This document shows positions 1 through 7,629 of a stretch of DNA of 45,494 nt, in pieces (the first letter of the stretch is position 1; each line of letters opens with the position of its first letter). The notes beneath the pieces are model-generated. The model was not told the origin of the DNA, searched no databases, and saw only the letters and a list, made by a program, of their open reading frames with translations. Source of the stretch: a virus; the IMG/VR virus record IMGVR_UViG_3300021957_000074, positions 1 through 45,494 of that record. One strand, given 5' to 3'. A program made the position numbers and the translations under genes.

Positions 1-66
1 GAAACTCATTACACAACATCCACAGTCAAGTTTGGATAAGCATCTTCAATGAACAGAGCAAGTGCC
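1..66. repeat. 66-bp direct repeat, copy 1 (window edge)
   Basis: Bases 1-66 are identical to 38,479-38,544. The copy covers the last codons of the small protein upstream and the ATG-AGT-TTC start of the giant tail gene downstream. Because it lies at the window edge, its true left boundary is unknown. After base 66 the two copies diverge. This is either a shared node in an assembly graph or a recent recombination boundary. Confidence 0.95.
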
Positions 67-359
67 ATCTGGTACTTCTCCATGGCATCTGACAGCAACT
101 GGGCATCTTCTAATCGACCTGCTGTTACCCACTCCATTGCCTTCTTTTCGATGTCTGGGACATTAATCTTGACAAGTCCAACCTTATCAGTTGGTGCAAA
201 GAGTTTCTGATCGTCATTCTTCTTGTACGAACGAAATGTAGCAGTCACACTGAATGGACTCTCATCATTCTCTGGAGAAGTATTTACAGCAGTCCTTAGA
301 TGCAAGTGATCAAACTCTTCACCACCTGTCTGATATTTTGGTGATATTTTTAGTGCCAT
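9..359 (-). CDS. 116-aa tail-region protein, long form of a 29-aa protein in the second module
   Basis: Unrecognised family. The first ten residues (MALKISPKYQ) and the last eighteen (ALALFIEDAYPNLTVDVV) match almost the whole of the 29-aa protein at 38,487-38,576. Here the two ends are separated by about 86 extra residues, and a KYQ triplet stands on both sides of the extra segment. The gene has a good SD (AAGGAG) and its own TATAAATA motif at 389-396. Its TAA overlaps the ATG of the next gene (TAATG, bases 7-11), whose product begins MSF and which is cut by the window edge. Position just before a giant tail gene suggests a tail-assembly or fibre-associated role. That is inference. Confidence 0.85.
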   Translation of the reverse strand: MALKISPKYQTGGEEFDHLHLRTAVNTSPENDESPFSVTATFRSYKKNDDQKLFAPTDKVGLVKINVPDIEKKAMEWVTAGRLEDAQLLSDAMEKYQMALALFIEDAYPNLTVDVV

Positions 360-388
360 TATAGTAACTCCTTATTGTTCTCTCTATC

Positions 389-396
389 TATTTATA
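389..396 (-). promoter_or_regulatory. TATAAATA late-type promoter for the 116-aa gene
   Basis: Reads TATAAATA on the minus strand, 30 nt upstream of the ATG at 359, with an SD between them. It resembles the T4 late promoter consensus, with no clear -35. It is one of fifteen such sites in the window. Confidence 0.6.
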
Positions 397-404
397 GTTT
401 TTAA

Positions 405-998
405 TTAGGTTATGGTAACATCAAAGGTTGTATTAGTAGGAACCCCACTACTATAGGTTATAGTCTTGGTTGTTGTCCATGTATCACCATTATACTCAAA
501 AGTTTCAACAACTAGAGTAGGTTGTCCACTTGTATATGTTACTGCCTTAGAATGTGCTGTTATTCCCTCATAATCACTATATATTATTGATGTTGGTGGG
601 GAACCTACGATAGAACTCCTTTCAGCAAGACTTGCTATGTAAAGCACCAGTTTTGTATTTGTGTAACCATTATCTCCGAATGCTTCAAGTGCTTCAATTC
701 TAGAGGTGTTTCCATCTATCAGTGAGGTATTAGAAGAGATATCATTGGCAACCTTACCACTTATCTTGATTTCCCCTGTAGCATCAACTGCTAGTAGGTT
801 ATCACTATTACCTGATAGGTTGTCCAATACCAAAGGACCAACCATGGTATCACCACTAATTGATACATAAGGAGGACCACCACCACTAATATCTTCTGAT
901 TCAGTGCTTAGACCCTCAATAGATTGTCTCATCCTCTCAAGAAATTGCTTCTCGATGGGATTGGAGATGGTATTAGGTACTGGAGGTAGGTTTGGCAT
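405..998 (-). CDS. 197-aa tail fibre-like protein
   Basis: A short structural protein with a proline-rich start (MPNLPPVPN), the fibre-type phrase SGDTMVGPLVLDNL around residues 48-62, and a short polar repeat (SSNTSLIDGNTSRIEALE) typical of trimeric fibre stalks, followed by a beta-rich C-terminus. It starts one base after the stop of the gp10-like gene (TAG-T-ATG), so the two are translationally coupled. In P22 this slot holds gp26, the tail needle. The length is similar, but I see no sequence support for needle function. A small fibre or needle-like tail protein is the likely role. Confidence 0.8.
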   Translation of the reverse strand: MPNLPPVPNTISNPIEKQFLERMRQSIEGLSTESEDISGGGPPYVSISGDTMVGPLVLDNLSGNSDNLLAVDATGEIKISGKVANDISSNTSLIDGNTSRIEALEAFGDNGYTNTKLVLYIASLAERSSIVGSPPTSIIYSDYEGITAHSKAVTYTSGQPTLVVETFEYNGDTWTTTKTITYSSGVPTNTTFDVTIT

Positions 999-999
999 A

Positions 1000-2475
1000 C
1001 TAACTCGTCATAATGTCAAGTTCAAGTGTTACATCCCCTAAACAATAAGGAGAAGCATTGGAACCAACTATTTGAAATTGATATACCCTAGCAATTCTTA
1101 AGTTATTTATCTGTGTATGGAATTGATTCAATGAAGACCCACCAGTTGTTAGTGAGGTTTCTCTAGAGGAATCCCACTCTGATTGTCCATCTACTCTATA
1201 GTTGAACACCACAGTTGATGCTACAGGGTCAAATCCACTAGTCATTCTCCATCTCATCTTTCGCAATCTCTTCTTTTGTAAAGCACCAAAGTCTAAGAAA
1301 CCACTCTGCCACATGATTCTCAATGGGTTTCCTTCATCTTGATATACAGTTTGGGCAAGTTCGTATAGTTTACCTTCTTCATTCTTACCTAATATTTGTC
1401 TTTGTTGTAGAGAAGCATAACATTCTGCGTTTACAGGGAATTGACTAAACTCTGAGTTAGTTGTTGACCATTCTGCCCATTCAAAGAACTGTTGGTTATA
1501 CATGTCATAAATAAATGTTATTCCAGTCGCACTTGAACCATCCCATTCACTCCTACTTGCTGTTGGGAAGTTAAGACTATAGAATACTCGTCCTTGGTGT
1601 TGAATAGGATACGCATATGCGTCCTCTACACTATCTAGAGATTGAAGGAATCTATCAATGGACGATGATATCACCTTGTATGCTGATTGCCCTTCTACCA
1701 CGCATATTCTTCGTTTATTGTCAAGGAACATGAGTTGGTCTTCAACTACTGATACTGAAAAGGGTGATGCTGTGCCATTCTCTACCAATCCACCATCAAG
1801 TCTAATGAAGGGTGTATTTCCATCGTTATACCATATTTCAATTGTATTAGTGCCAAATAGATACAAATAGAACCCTTTGACTGACATATTCTCAATAATA
1901 TCGGCATTTGCTTCAGCACTAGCAAAGTCCAAAGCACTCCAATCTTCAGGGTCACCTACTTGAGAGAAGAAGAACCTATTACTATTACTTGGTACTGCTA
2001 CTAGAAAACCTGTAAGGAATACAATCTTCTTCACCCCTCTAGGAGCATCATTATCTGTAGTGTATGTATTAGTCCAAGTGGCATTAACAGGGTCATATAT
2101 GTAAATATCACCACCATTAGCAACTGCCAAGGACTCTACCCCTGTGCTTGTTCTAACAACAGCAAAGGATGCTCTCTCGTTGGTTTCTAGACCTGTTCCT
2201 ATTAGAGTGATGACGTTGTTCTCATTCATTTCGTATAGGGAACCACCGCATACAATCATGGTAAGGTCTTTAGATACCCAATAGAATAATCCATCAACGT
2301 TAGAGGTTGGAAGAGAAACACCACTTGTGGATATAACAGACAATCCTCCCCTACTTCTGAGATAACCTGCATTATCAAGAAACAAGTTAGTTACCTTATC
2401 ACTTGAGTTAATACGAGATACATCATCTCCATAGGAGGTGAGTCCTGTCAATTCCAACTTGGTTGCTTCACTCAT
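1000..2475 (-). CDS. P22 gp10-like tail hub / packaged-DNA stabilisation protein
   Basis: About 491 residues from the ATG at 2475, which has a GGAG SD and overlaps the previous stop as ATGA. An upstream in-frame ATG at 2517 lies inside the fibre gene and is less likely. Family hallmarks are visible: an N-terminal NLFLDNAGYLRSRGG segment, then GDPEDWSALDFASAEAN, a GTNTIEIWYNDG stretch and SPFSVSVVEDQLMFLDN. In P22, gp10 binds beneath the gp4 ring, closes the portal after packaging and carries the tailspikes. P22 gp10 has 472 residues, a close match. It lies downstream of the gp4-like gene, with a fibre gene between. Confidence 0.9.
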   Translation of the reverse strand: MSEATKLELTGLTSYGDDVSRINSSDKVTNLFLDNAGYLRSRGGLSVISTSGVSLPTSNVDGLFYWVSKDLTMIVCGGSLYEMNENNVITLIGTGLETNERASFAVVRTSTGVESLAVANGGDIYIYDPVNATWTNTYTTDNDAPRGVKKIVFLTGFLVAVPSNSNRFFFSQVGDPEDWSALDFASAEANADIIENMSVKGFYLYLFGTNTIEIWYNDGNTPFIRLDGGLVENGTASPFSVSVVEDQLMFLDNKRRICVVEGQSAYKVISSSIDRFLQSLDSVEDAYAYPIQHQGRVFYSLNFPTASRSEWDGSSATGITFIYDMYNQQFFEWAEWSTTNSEFSQFPVNAECYASLQQRQILGKNEEGKLYELAQTVYQDEGNPLRIMWQSGFLDFGALQKKRLRKMRWRMTSGFDPVASTVVFNYRVDGQSEWDSSRETSLTTGGSSLNQFHTQINNLRIARVYQFQIVGSNASPYCLGDVTLELDIMTS

Positions 2476-4133
2476 GAGAAAATCTCCACCTTGCTTGTAC
2501 ATAATTGTTGTGACCAACTAGCAGGAGTTCCACCTACAGCAACAACATCAAATTGAATAGCATTTGTGGTTACGAGTGCCTTTACATCGTAGGAATAATC
2601 AGTAGAGGTATAACCACCTATCGCTGCGAAAGCAGTTGAAGAGGCAAAGTTATTGGAACCTGTATTCCTAATAGATTGTTGAGGTCCAAGTGATACATTA
2701 TGTCCACTAAAGCATAGATTGGTATAGTAGAACGTTGAACTTCCAACTGGTCTTGTCAACTCTATTGTATTTATTACAAAGTTATTTGACCATTCGGTTG
2801 ATATATCCAATGTAACCCTTGCTCCCTTTGTGGAATCTCCAACCCCTGTAGCACTCACTGTGAACACATTGGAAGTAGCAGTGGTGGAGATATCATCGTC
2901 TACATAAACGTTTGATAGAGAAGTCCCACTTGATATTCCACTAACATAGTCAACAACAGCACCACTTGAAGGAACCTTGCTATCATCATCTGTGATTGTG
3001 TTTTGTTTGGACGATAGAGGGACTGCGTAGTCAACAACAGCACCACTTGAAGGAATCTTGCTATCATCATCTGTGATTGTGTTTTGTTTGGTTGAAGTTG
3101 CGACATAGTTACTAAGTTGAGATACATTCACTGCGTCATTAGGGTCTACACCAGTTGTTACGTTGGTTATCTTCTTGCTCTCAACACTAACATCTGTGCC
3201 TATTGAGAACTGTCTTACAGAAAGATTATCACTAATCTCAAAAGTCCCTGTCTCATCATTGAGAAACCATTGTGTTGAAGTGCCACCACTATTTGTTATA
3301 TACAAACCAATGGTTTCTACAATAGCACATTGTTGTATCTCATTTAGGTCCATGTCAAGAGCACCTGACATAGTATCACCTGCTTTAGACACTTTCAATG
3401 CGATATTACCTGCATTGGTTGAGATATCCCCAGTGTTAGTAGATATGTTCCCTGCATTGGTTGAAATAGAACTATTGATACTTGAAAGGGATGTTCCCCC
3501 TGCTAGTATCTTACCACTAGCATCCAAGGTCAATACTTCTCCTGTATTACCTGTTAGGGAGGATATGGTAACATCACCTGTGGAAACCACATCAGATTCT
3601 GTGATAGTAAGTGCTACATTGCCATCGTCAAATATACCAAGAGAACTACCACCTCTAAGTGAGTTGTTACCAGTTGCGGTAGCAATATATAGAGCATCAT
3701 CTGGGTGAATACTTGCTACACTACCACTGTGGTCTGCTATGAAGTGTTTGTCATCCCCAACTGTAATATCACCACCATTGGTAATATCGTTGGAACCCAT
3801 ATTAATGTCACCTGACATAGTGCCACCAGTCTTATCCAACTTACCAGATAGTTCTCCAACCCTATCGTAGAATAACCCATCGTATGATTGTAATTGAGCA
3901 CCATCGGAATCTCTAATTATTATTTTAATATCTGAAGTGCCATCACTATATGCTAGAACCGTGCCATCAGACTCAAATGTCCTAGTAGAAGCACCACCAT
4001 TACCTTGATTGTCAGCATACACCACATAAGGGGTTGTTGTTCCAGTTACATAGAACTCTGCTGAACCACCAATAAGGGGTTGACCATTATGGATATATGG
4101 GACTAGTAACTGTGTTATTTGCGTATATGCCAT
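2472..4133 (-). CDS. 553-aa tail fibre protein
   Basis: The N-terminus (residues 1-90) has the head-binding look of podovirus fibres and spikes: PYIHNGQPLIGGSAEFYVTGTTTPYVVYAD, then SDIKIIIRDSDGAQ. A stalk follows with SGDINMGSNDITNGGDITVGDD and seven-residue repeats of the NISTNTG kind around residues 220-245. Two copies of a 27-residue unit (KQNTITDDDSK...GAVVDY) come next, and the C-terminal 170 residues form a beta-rich domain. It sits between gp4-like and gp10-like genes, an unusual slot, since the P22 tailspike gene lies elsewhere. SD AGAGGT precedes the ATG. Likely a trimeric receptor-binding fibre. Confidence 0.88.
   Translation of the reverse strand: MAYTQITQLLVPYIHNGQPLIGGSAEFYVTGTTTPYVVYADNQGNGGASTRTFESDGTVLAYSDGTSDIKIIIRDSDGAQLQSYDGLFYDRVGELSGKLDKTGGTMSGDINMGSNDITNGGDITVGDDKHFIADHSGSVASIHPDDALYIATATGNNSLRGGSSLGIFDDGNVALTITESDVVSTGDVTISSLTGNTGEVLTLDASGKILAGGTSLSSINSSISTNAGNISTNTGDISTNAGNIALKVSKAGDTMSGALDMDLNEIQQCAIVETIGLYITNSGGTSTQWFLNDETGTFEISDNLSVRQFSIGTDVSVESKKITNVTTGVDPNDAVNVSQLSNYVATSTKQNTITDDDSKIPSSGAVVDYAVPLSSKQNTITDDDSKVPSSGAVVDYVSGISSGTSLSNVYVDDDISTTATSNVFTVSATGVGDSTKGARVTLDISTEWSNNFVINTIELTRPVGSSTFYYTNLCFSGHNVSLGPQQSIRNTGSNNFASSTAFAAIGGYTSTDYSYDVKALVTTNAIQFDVVAVGGTPASWSQQLCTSKVEIFS
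2948..3091 (-). repeat. 81-bp tandem repeat inside the fibre gene
   Basis: Two near-identical units with an offset of 81 bp encode a duplicated 27-residue segment (KQNTITDDDSK.PSSGAVVDY). The reading frame is kept, so changes in copy number would lengthen or shorten the stalk. Confidence 0.85.
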
Positions 4134-4136
4134 GGT

Positions 4137-5003
4137 CTACCTCTGGTAATAATTGTAAGTAGGAGATACAAAAGAACTGGAAAAGTCCCTACTGTCCTTA
4201 CCCTCTGCTCTCCTTTTCAATTCTTCTGCTTTATTAGTTATATATCCTCGTTCTGAGAGGTCTAAGTGATATTCATCAGATAATCTAGATGCCAACAAGT
4301 AAACCATTGCTTCTAACCACTCGGTAGGGAAGTCAACATTCTCACTTGCGTTATCACTATCAAAGTATCTTTTGGTGACTAGCATGTGAACTTGAACATC
4401 TTCATTCACAATAGGCACAGGATACATATGGACAATACTATTGTTGAGTTTATTCTCAACTGAAAATTGGGTAGGATATGTAGTCGTATAAGAAGACTTA
4501 GACCCTAATGCGAAGAACTCATCCAAACTAATCTTAGTCACGTTGTAATCATATCCATTGTCTCTAACAAACATCTTTTCGATGTCAATAATGTCGTTGG
4601 TGTAGGTGAATTGGTTACTTGAAGTGTATGCTCCACCACTAACCCATGGTGTTTCTGTTGATTCTCCATTATCCCAATATTCTTGGTGTTCAGTACCAAC
4701 TACAGGTTCATTGAGTGAACTAGAGTTATGTGGTTTCACGCAATAGTAAGAAAACCCATCAGAACCTACAACTTTACTTAGAGGGTTGAATGATTGGGTA
4801 ACCCACTCTCTCTTGAAGACACCACTACCATCGTTGATAAGACCTTGAATTACCCCATTCAGTGCCATCCTAGAGTCACTATACTCATTGCTATTAGGAG
4901 AGTCTCCAGTGCCAATAGCACCGCAAATACGGAGTGCTCTGTGGATAATATCCTGTTCTGTCATTATCCATGATGTTGTGTGGGATTGTGAAAATATTGG
5001 CAT
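4137..5003 (-). CDS. P22 gp4-like head-to-tail connector
   Basis: 288 residues. The segment TEQDIIHRALRICGAIGTGDSPNSNEYSDSRMALNGVIQGLINDG (residues 14-58) matches the gp4 family of tail accessory factors, which form a ring under the portal. P22 gp4 has 166 residues, so this one carries a C-terminal extension with SYWxVxx-type and PTEWLEAMVYLLASRLSDEY helices. The ATG at 5003 is chosen because AGGAG lies 7 nt upstream. The gene ends 3 bp before the fibre gene and starts 1 bp after the holin-like gene, so the cluster is tightly coupled. P22 gp4 has muramidase activity. I see nothing here that proves it. Confidence 0.85.
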   Translation of the reverse strand: MPIFSQSHTTSWIMTEQDIIHRALRICGAIGTGDSPNSNEYSDSRMALNGVIQGLINDGSGVFKREWVTQSFNPLSKVVGSDGFSYYCVKPHNSSSLNEPVVGTEHQEYWDNGESTETPWVSGGAYTSSNQFTYTNDIIDIEKMFVRDNGYDYNVTKISLDEFFALGSKSSYTTTYPTQFSVENKLNNSIVHMYPVPIVNEDVQVHMLVTKRYFDSDNASENVDFPTEWLEAMVYLLASRLSDEYHLDLSERGYITNKAEELKRRAEGKDSRDFSSSFVSPTYNYYQR

Positions 5004-5004
5004 G

Positions 5005-5409
5005 TTATACTCCTGAGAAGAACTTGACTGCTATTGCTACTAAAGTGATTATACCACCTATAATACCACTTCCTGCTAACCATTTACCTAGAGCACCTGC
5101 TCCTTTGAGTTTATTATCGTCTGCGACTAGGGTTGAGATCTTCTCTCTTGTCTCCTTCTTAAACTCGTCCATTTTCTCTTCGTTTTCCTTTATATCATGC
5201 TGTAGGGACTCAACATCTTTCTTTACCAATAGAATGACTTTATCTTGTTCACTTAGAATCTTTGCCAACTCTTTATCATGCTCAAGAAGCATATTCTTGA
5301 AATCTAGTATTAAGTTTTGGGAAAATTGGACAAGGGCATCGTCAATGAACGTCTTGAGTCTTCTCTCTAGTTCATAGTATTCGTTATTATTATTGTTATT
5401 ATCACCCAT
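5005..5409 (-). CDS. 134-aa coiled-coil protein with C-terminal membrane segment (holin-like)
   Basis: Residues 10-100 are charged and heptad-like (LEHDKELAKILSEQDKVILLVKKDVESLQHDIKENEEKMDEF), and residues 113-131 form one hydrophobic span (GIIGGIITLVAIAVKFF). This is the layout of XhlA-like lysis proteins: a cytoplasmic coiled coil and one C-terminal membrane helix. The second phage module has a protein of the same length and layout at 39,136-39,540. A role in lysis is plausible; a membrane-anchored structural protein is the alternative. SD AGGATAG precedes the ATG. Confidence 0.75.
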   Translation of the reverse strand: MGDNNNNNNEYYELERRLKTFIDDALVQFSQNLILDFKNMLLEHDKELAKILSEQDKVILLVKKDVESLQHDIKENEEKMDEFKKETREKISTLVADDNKLKGAGALGKWLAGSGIIGGIITLVAIAVKFFSGV

Positions 5410-5413
5410 TGTA

Positions 5414-5707
5414 CTATCCTAAGTCATTAGCATCTATGGTAGTCTGGACAATAACATCTTTCTCTGCTTTTGATAACCATCCACCTTCCTCATTCCTCAT
5501 AGGGATATCATAAACACGTTGTTTCACTTCTTCTATGGTCAAGTATGTTATAGTATCGGGAACATAGAACTCTCGGTTTGCTTCGGATGAAACGAAACCT
5601 ATATATGTCTTCTTTACATCATCAAAGAAATAACCACAATTCTCAACCCAAGGTGGGACAATCATATATCCTCTTTCAGACATATTCATCTTATATTCAA
5701 CTATCAT
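5414..5707 (-). CDS. 97-aa hypothetical protein
   Basis: Not recognised. The product is hydrophilic, with aromatic-rich segments (PPWVENCGYFFDDVKKTYIGF) and no signal peptide or membrane span. The SD GGAG is well placed. It starts 1 bp after the stop of the 270-aa gene and stops 4 bp before the holin-like gene, so it is clearly one operon member. The layout resembles small tail-assembly or fibre-chaperone genes, but nothing specific supports that. Confidence 0.75.
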   Translation of the reverse strand: MIVEYKMNMSERGYMIVPPWVENCGYFFDDVKKTYIGFVSSEANREFYVPDTITYLTIEEVKQRVYDIPMRNEEGGWLSKAEKDVIVQTTIDANDLG

Positions 5708-5708
5708 A

Positions 5709-6521
5709 TCAGTTCTCCGTAATATAAAGGTGGTTGGTGTCAGTCCCCATAGGCAATAGTTTCTTGGTTACTTTTGCTTCATATTTGTTTGCCATCTGCT
5801 CAAAGAAGTCCTGTCTTGCTTCTTGGTCTATAGTATTACCCTTACCAATCTGCTCTTGAATAAATAAAAGATAATTAGCAATATCGTTTTGTAACTCTAC
5901 AGGTTCAATGCCTATTTGCTCAACCAACATCTGTTCTCCCTTGGATATGTGCCCTCTCTCCCTAATGTCCTGCATACTTTGTTTTACTGCTCGTTTGACC
6001 CAGTATCTTCTCTCTTCAAGTTCAAATACCTCCTCGTCTATCTTACCATGTTCTTCTAGTATCCTTGATTTTATCTTATCATATGAAGATTTCAATACCT
6101 CAATGTCCTTTGTTGCTCCTAAGATTGACTCATGCTTCATCTGAGCATATGCTCTTTGTTCTTGTGACTCAATAGCATACATTTCTGCTTCTAGCATATC
6201 AGGTTCTTTCTCTGCCTTTGCTTCTAGTATCTTTGCCTTTTGTAGGTTCTTCTTGTATGCGAAGTGTGACTCTGTTAGAGCATCCCTCTTTTTCTTGATT
6301 TCAGCACTAATCTGACGTAGATTCCTTGTCTCTGATTCCTCATCAAGAACCATTGCGTTCCAAGTGAGATCAGAGTGACTACGATTCCATACCTTGAATG
6401 TTTCGTTCATTTCAGAGATAGACTTGATTGCTTTATCCATCAAGGGAGCAACTTCTGTTTTACCTACAGGGTATAGTGGAAGTAACTTATCCTCTGTAGT
6501 CAATTGAATATCGTTAGTCAT
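5709..6521 (-). CDS. 270-aa alpha-helical coiled-coil protein
   Basis: Not recognised. Residues 60-180 are almost continuously helical and charged (LRQISAEIKKKRDALTESHFAYKKNLQKAKILEAKAEKEPDMLEAEM...), followed by a more globular end. No membrane segment or signal is present. SD GGAGAG is placed before the ATG, and a TATAAATA motif lies 17 nt further upstream at 6538-6545, inside the end of the preceding gene. It is therefore the first gene of a unit that goes on to the gp4-like and gp10-like tail genes. A virion or assembly role is likely. Confidence 0.8.
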   Translation of the reverse strand: MTNDIQLTTEDKLLPLYPVGKTEVAPLMDKAIKSISEMNETFKVWNRSHSDLTWNAMVLDEESETRNLRQISAEIKKKRDALTESHFAYKKNLQKAKILEAKAEKEPDMLEAEMYAIESQEQRAYAQMKHESILGATKDIEVLKSSYDKIKSRILEEHGKIDEEVFELEERRYWVKRAVKQSMQDIRERGHISKGEQMLVEQIGIEPVELQNDIANYLLFIQEQIGKGNTIDQEARQDFFEQMANKYEAKVTKKLLPMGTDTNHLYITEN

Positions 6522-6537
6522 ATCTCTCCTCTTATCT

Positions 6538-6545
6538 TATTTATA
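6538..6545 (-). promoter_or_regulatory. TATAAATA late-type promoter for the tail-connector unit
   Basis: TATAAATA on the minus strand, followed by AGATAAGAGGAGAGAT and the ATG at 6521. It overlaps the stop codon of the third kelch-like gene. Confidence 0.6.
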
Positions 6546-7629
6546 CTTGGTGACCGCTTAGGAATCTTCTAAGGAGTGTCAATCCTCCATGTCCAGTTGA
6601 GGTTACATTTGATGCGAAATCAAACTTCTCAATTGTATTTAAGTTATCACCACCAGAAACGAATCCTTGGGTAGATGATGATGAACCTGTTCCCCTTTTA
6701 ATAGATCGGGATAAATCACCATGGTCGGTTGCGGTAGCACTAGACGAGAATAAGTATTTGTCTATTGTGGTATCAATCGACCTATCTCCACCTACAATAA
6801 ATGCGTAGTTTTCATTACCACACCCTGCTGAATCAAGAGAAGTTGTAGTCAAAGATGCGTGACTTGATGCAGTGACATTACTAGCAAATGAATATTTATT
6901 AGTAGACGCACCCATTATATTACCACCACTACTAAACCCATCTGTAGCAGAAGAATGTCCTACAGAGACCGAATTGGTAGAAGTCAAATCACCATGGTCC
7001 ACTGCATTACTAGCAGAAGTCATATCAAAGGATTCTATAGTATTGAGGTTTCCTCCATCTGTGCCACCTGCGTAGTATCCTCTTACTAATGATTGAGCAG
7101 GAGCACCTGCGTTCTTAACTCCAGTCAAATCACCATGGTTACTTGCTGTGGTGTTACTTGCGAAGTCCCATGAGTCCATATCCTCAAACCAACTACCTCG
7201 GAAACAACCTACTGTGAAACCTTTAGTAAGTGATGAAATACCACCATTCTGTGCTGACTTAGTTCTAGTCAAGTTTCCATGGTCACTTGCTGTTGTGTTG
7301 CTTGAGAAATCAAACTTGTCAATAGTGTCGGAGTATGTGGTATAGTAACCTGCACTAGCATACCCTTTACTTCTGTTTATAAAATCAACATATGCTTTGA
7401 CTGCATATTGGGTTGGTATATTAGAATCACTATTTTCTGATAATAAATAATCATTGGTAACAAAACTTGCTCCACTAACAACAGTTGTATCGGTGTAAAT
7501 GGGATTATTAAATACCGGTGTTACGTTTGTTAAACCAGAACCATCCCCATAGAAAGCACCACTAATGATACCAGTAACAGTGATGGTTCCATCAACTTCT
7601 AAGTCAGACTTTATGTTTATATCACTCAT
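6541..7629 (-). CDS. Kelch-like repeat tail fibre, copy 3 (362 aa)
   Basis: Residues 1-40 carry the fibre motif SGAFYGDGSGLTN, and residues 60-90 a linker (NSDSNIPTQYAVKAYVDF). Six repeats of about 48 residues follow, each with a variant of FDFSSNTTASDHGDLT ending in GF.xGG. Six such units fit a six-bladed beta-propeller. Similar ATDxGDLT repeats are familiar to me from environmental marine phages. It overlaps the preceding paralogue by ATGA and is the most diverged of the three (for example SFDMTSASNAVDHGDL). Likely a receptor-binding fibre or a fibre tip. Confidence 0.85.
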   Translation of the reverse strand: MSDINIKSDLEVDGTITVTGIISGAFYGDGSGLTNVTPVFNNPIYTDTTVVSGASFVTNDYLLSENSDSNIPTQYAVKAYVDFINRSKGYASAGYYTTYSDTIDKFDFSSNTTASDHGNLTRTKSAQNGGISSLTKGFTVGCFRGSWFEDMDSWDFASNTTASNHGDLTGVKNAGAPAQSLVRGYYAGGTDGGNLNTIESFDMTSASNAVDHGDLTSTNSVSVGHSSATDGFSSGGNIMGASTNKYSFASNVTASSHASLTTTSLDSAGCGNENYAFIVGGDRSIDTTIDKYLFSSSATATDHGDLSRSIKRGTGSSSSTQGFVSGGDNLNTIEKFDFASNVTSTGHGGLTLLRRFLSGHQV

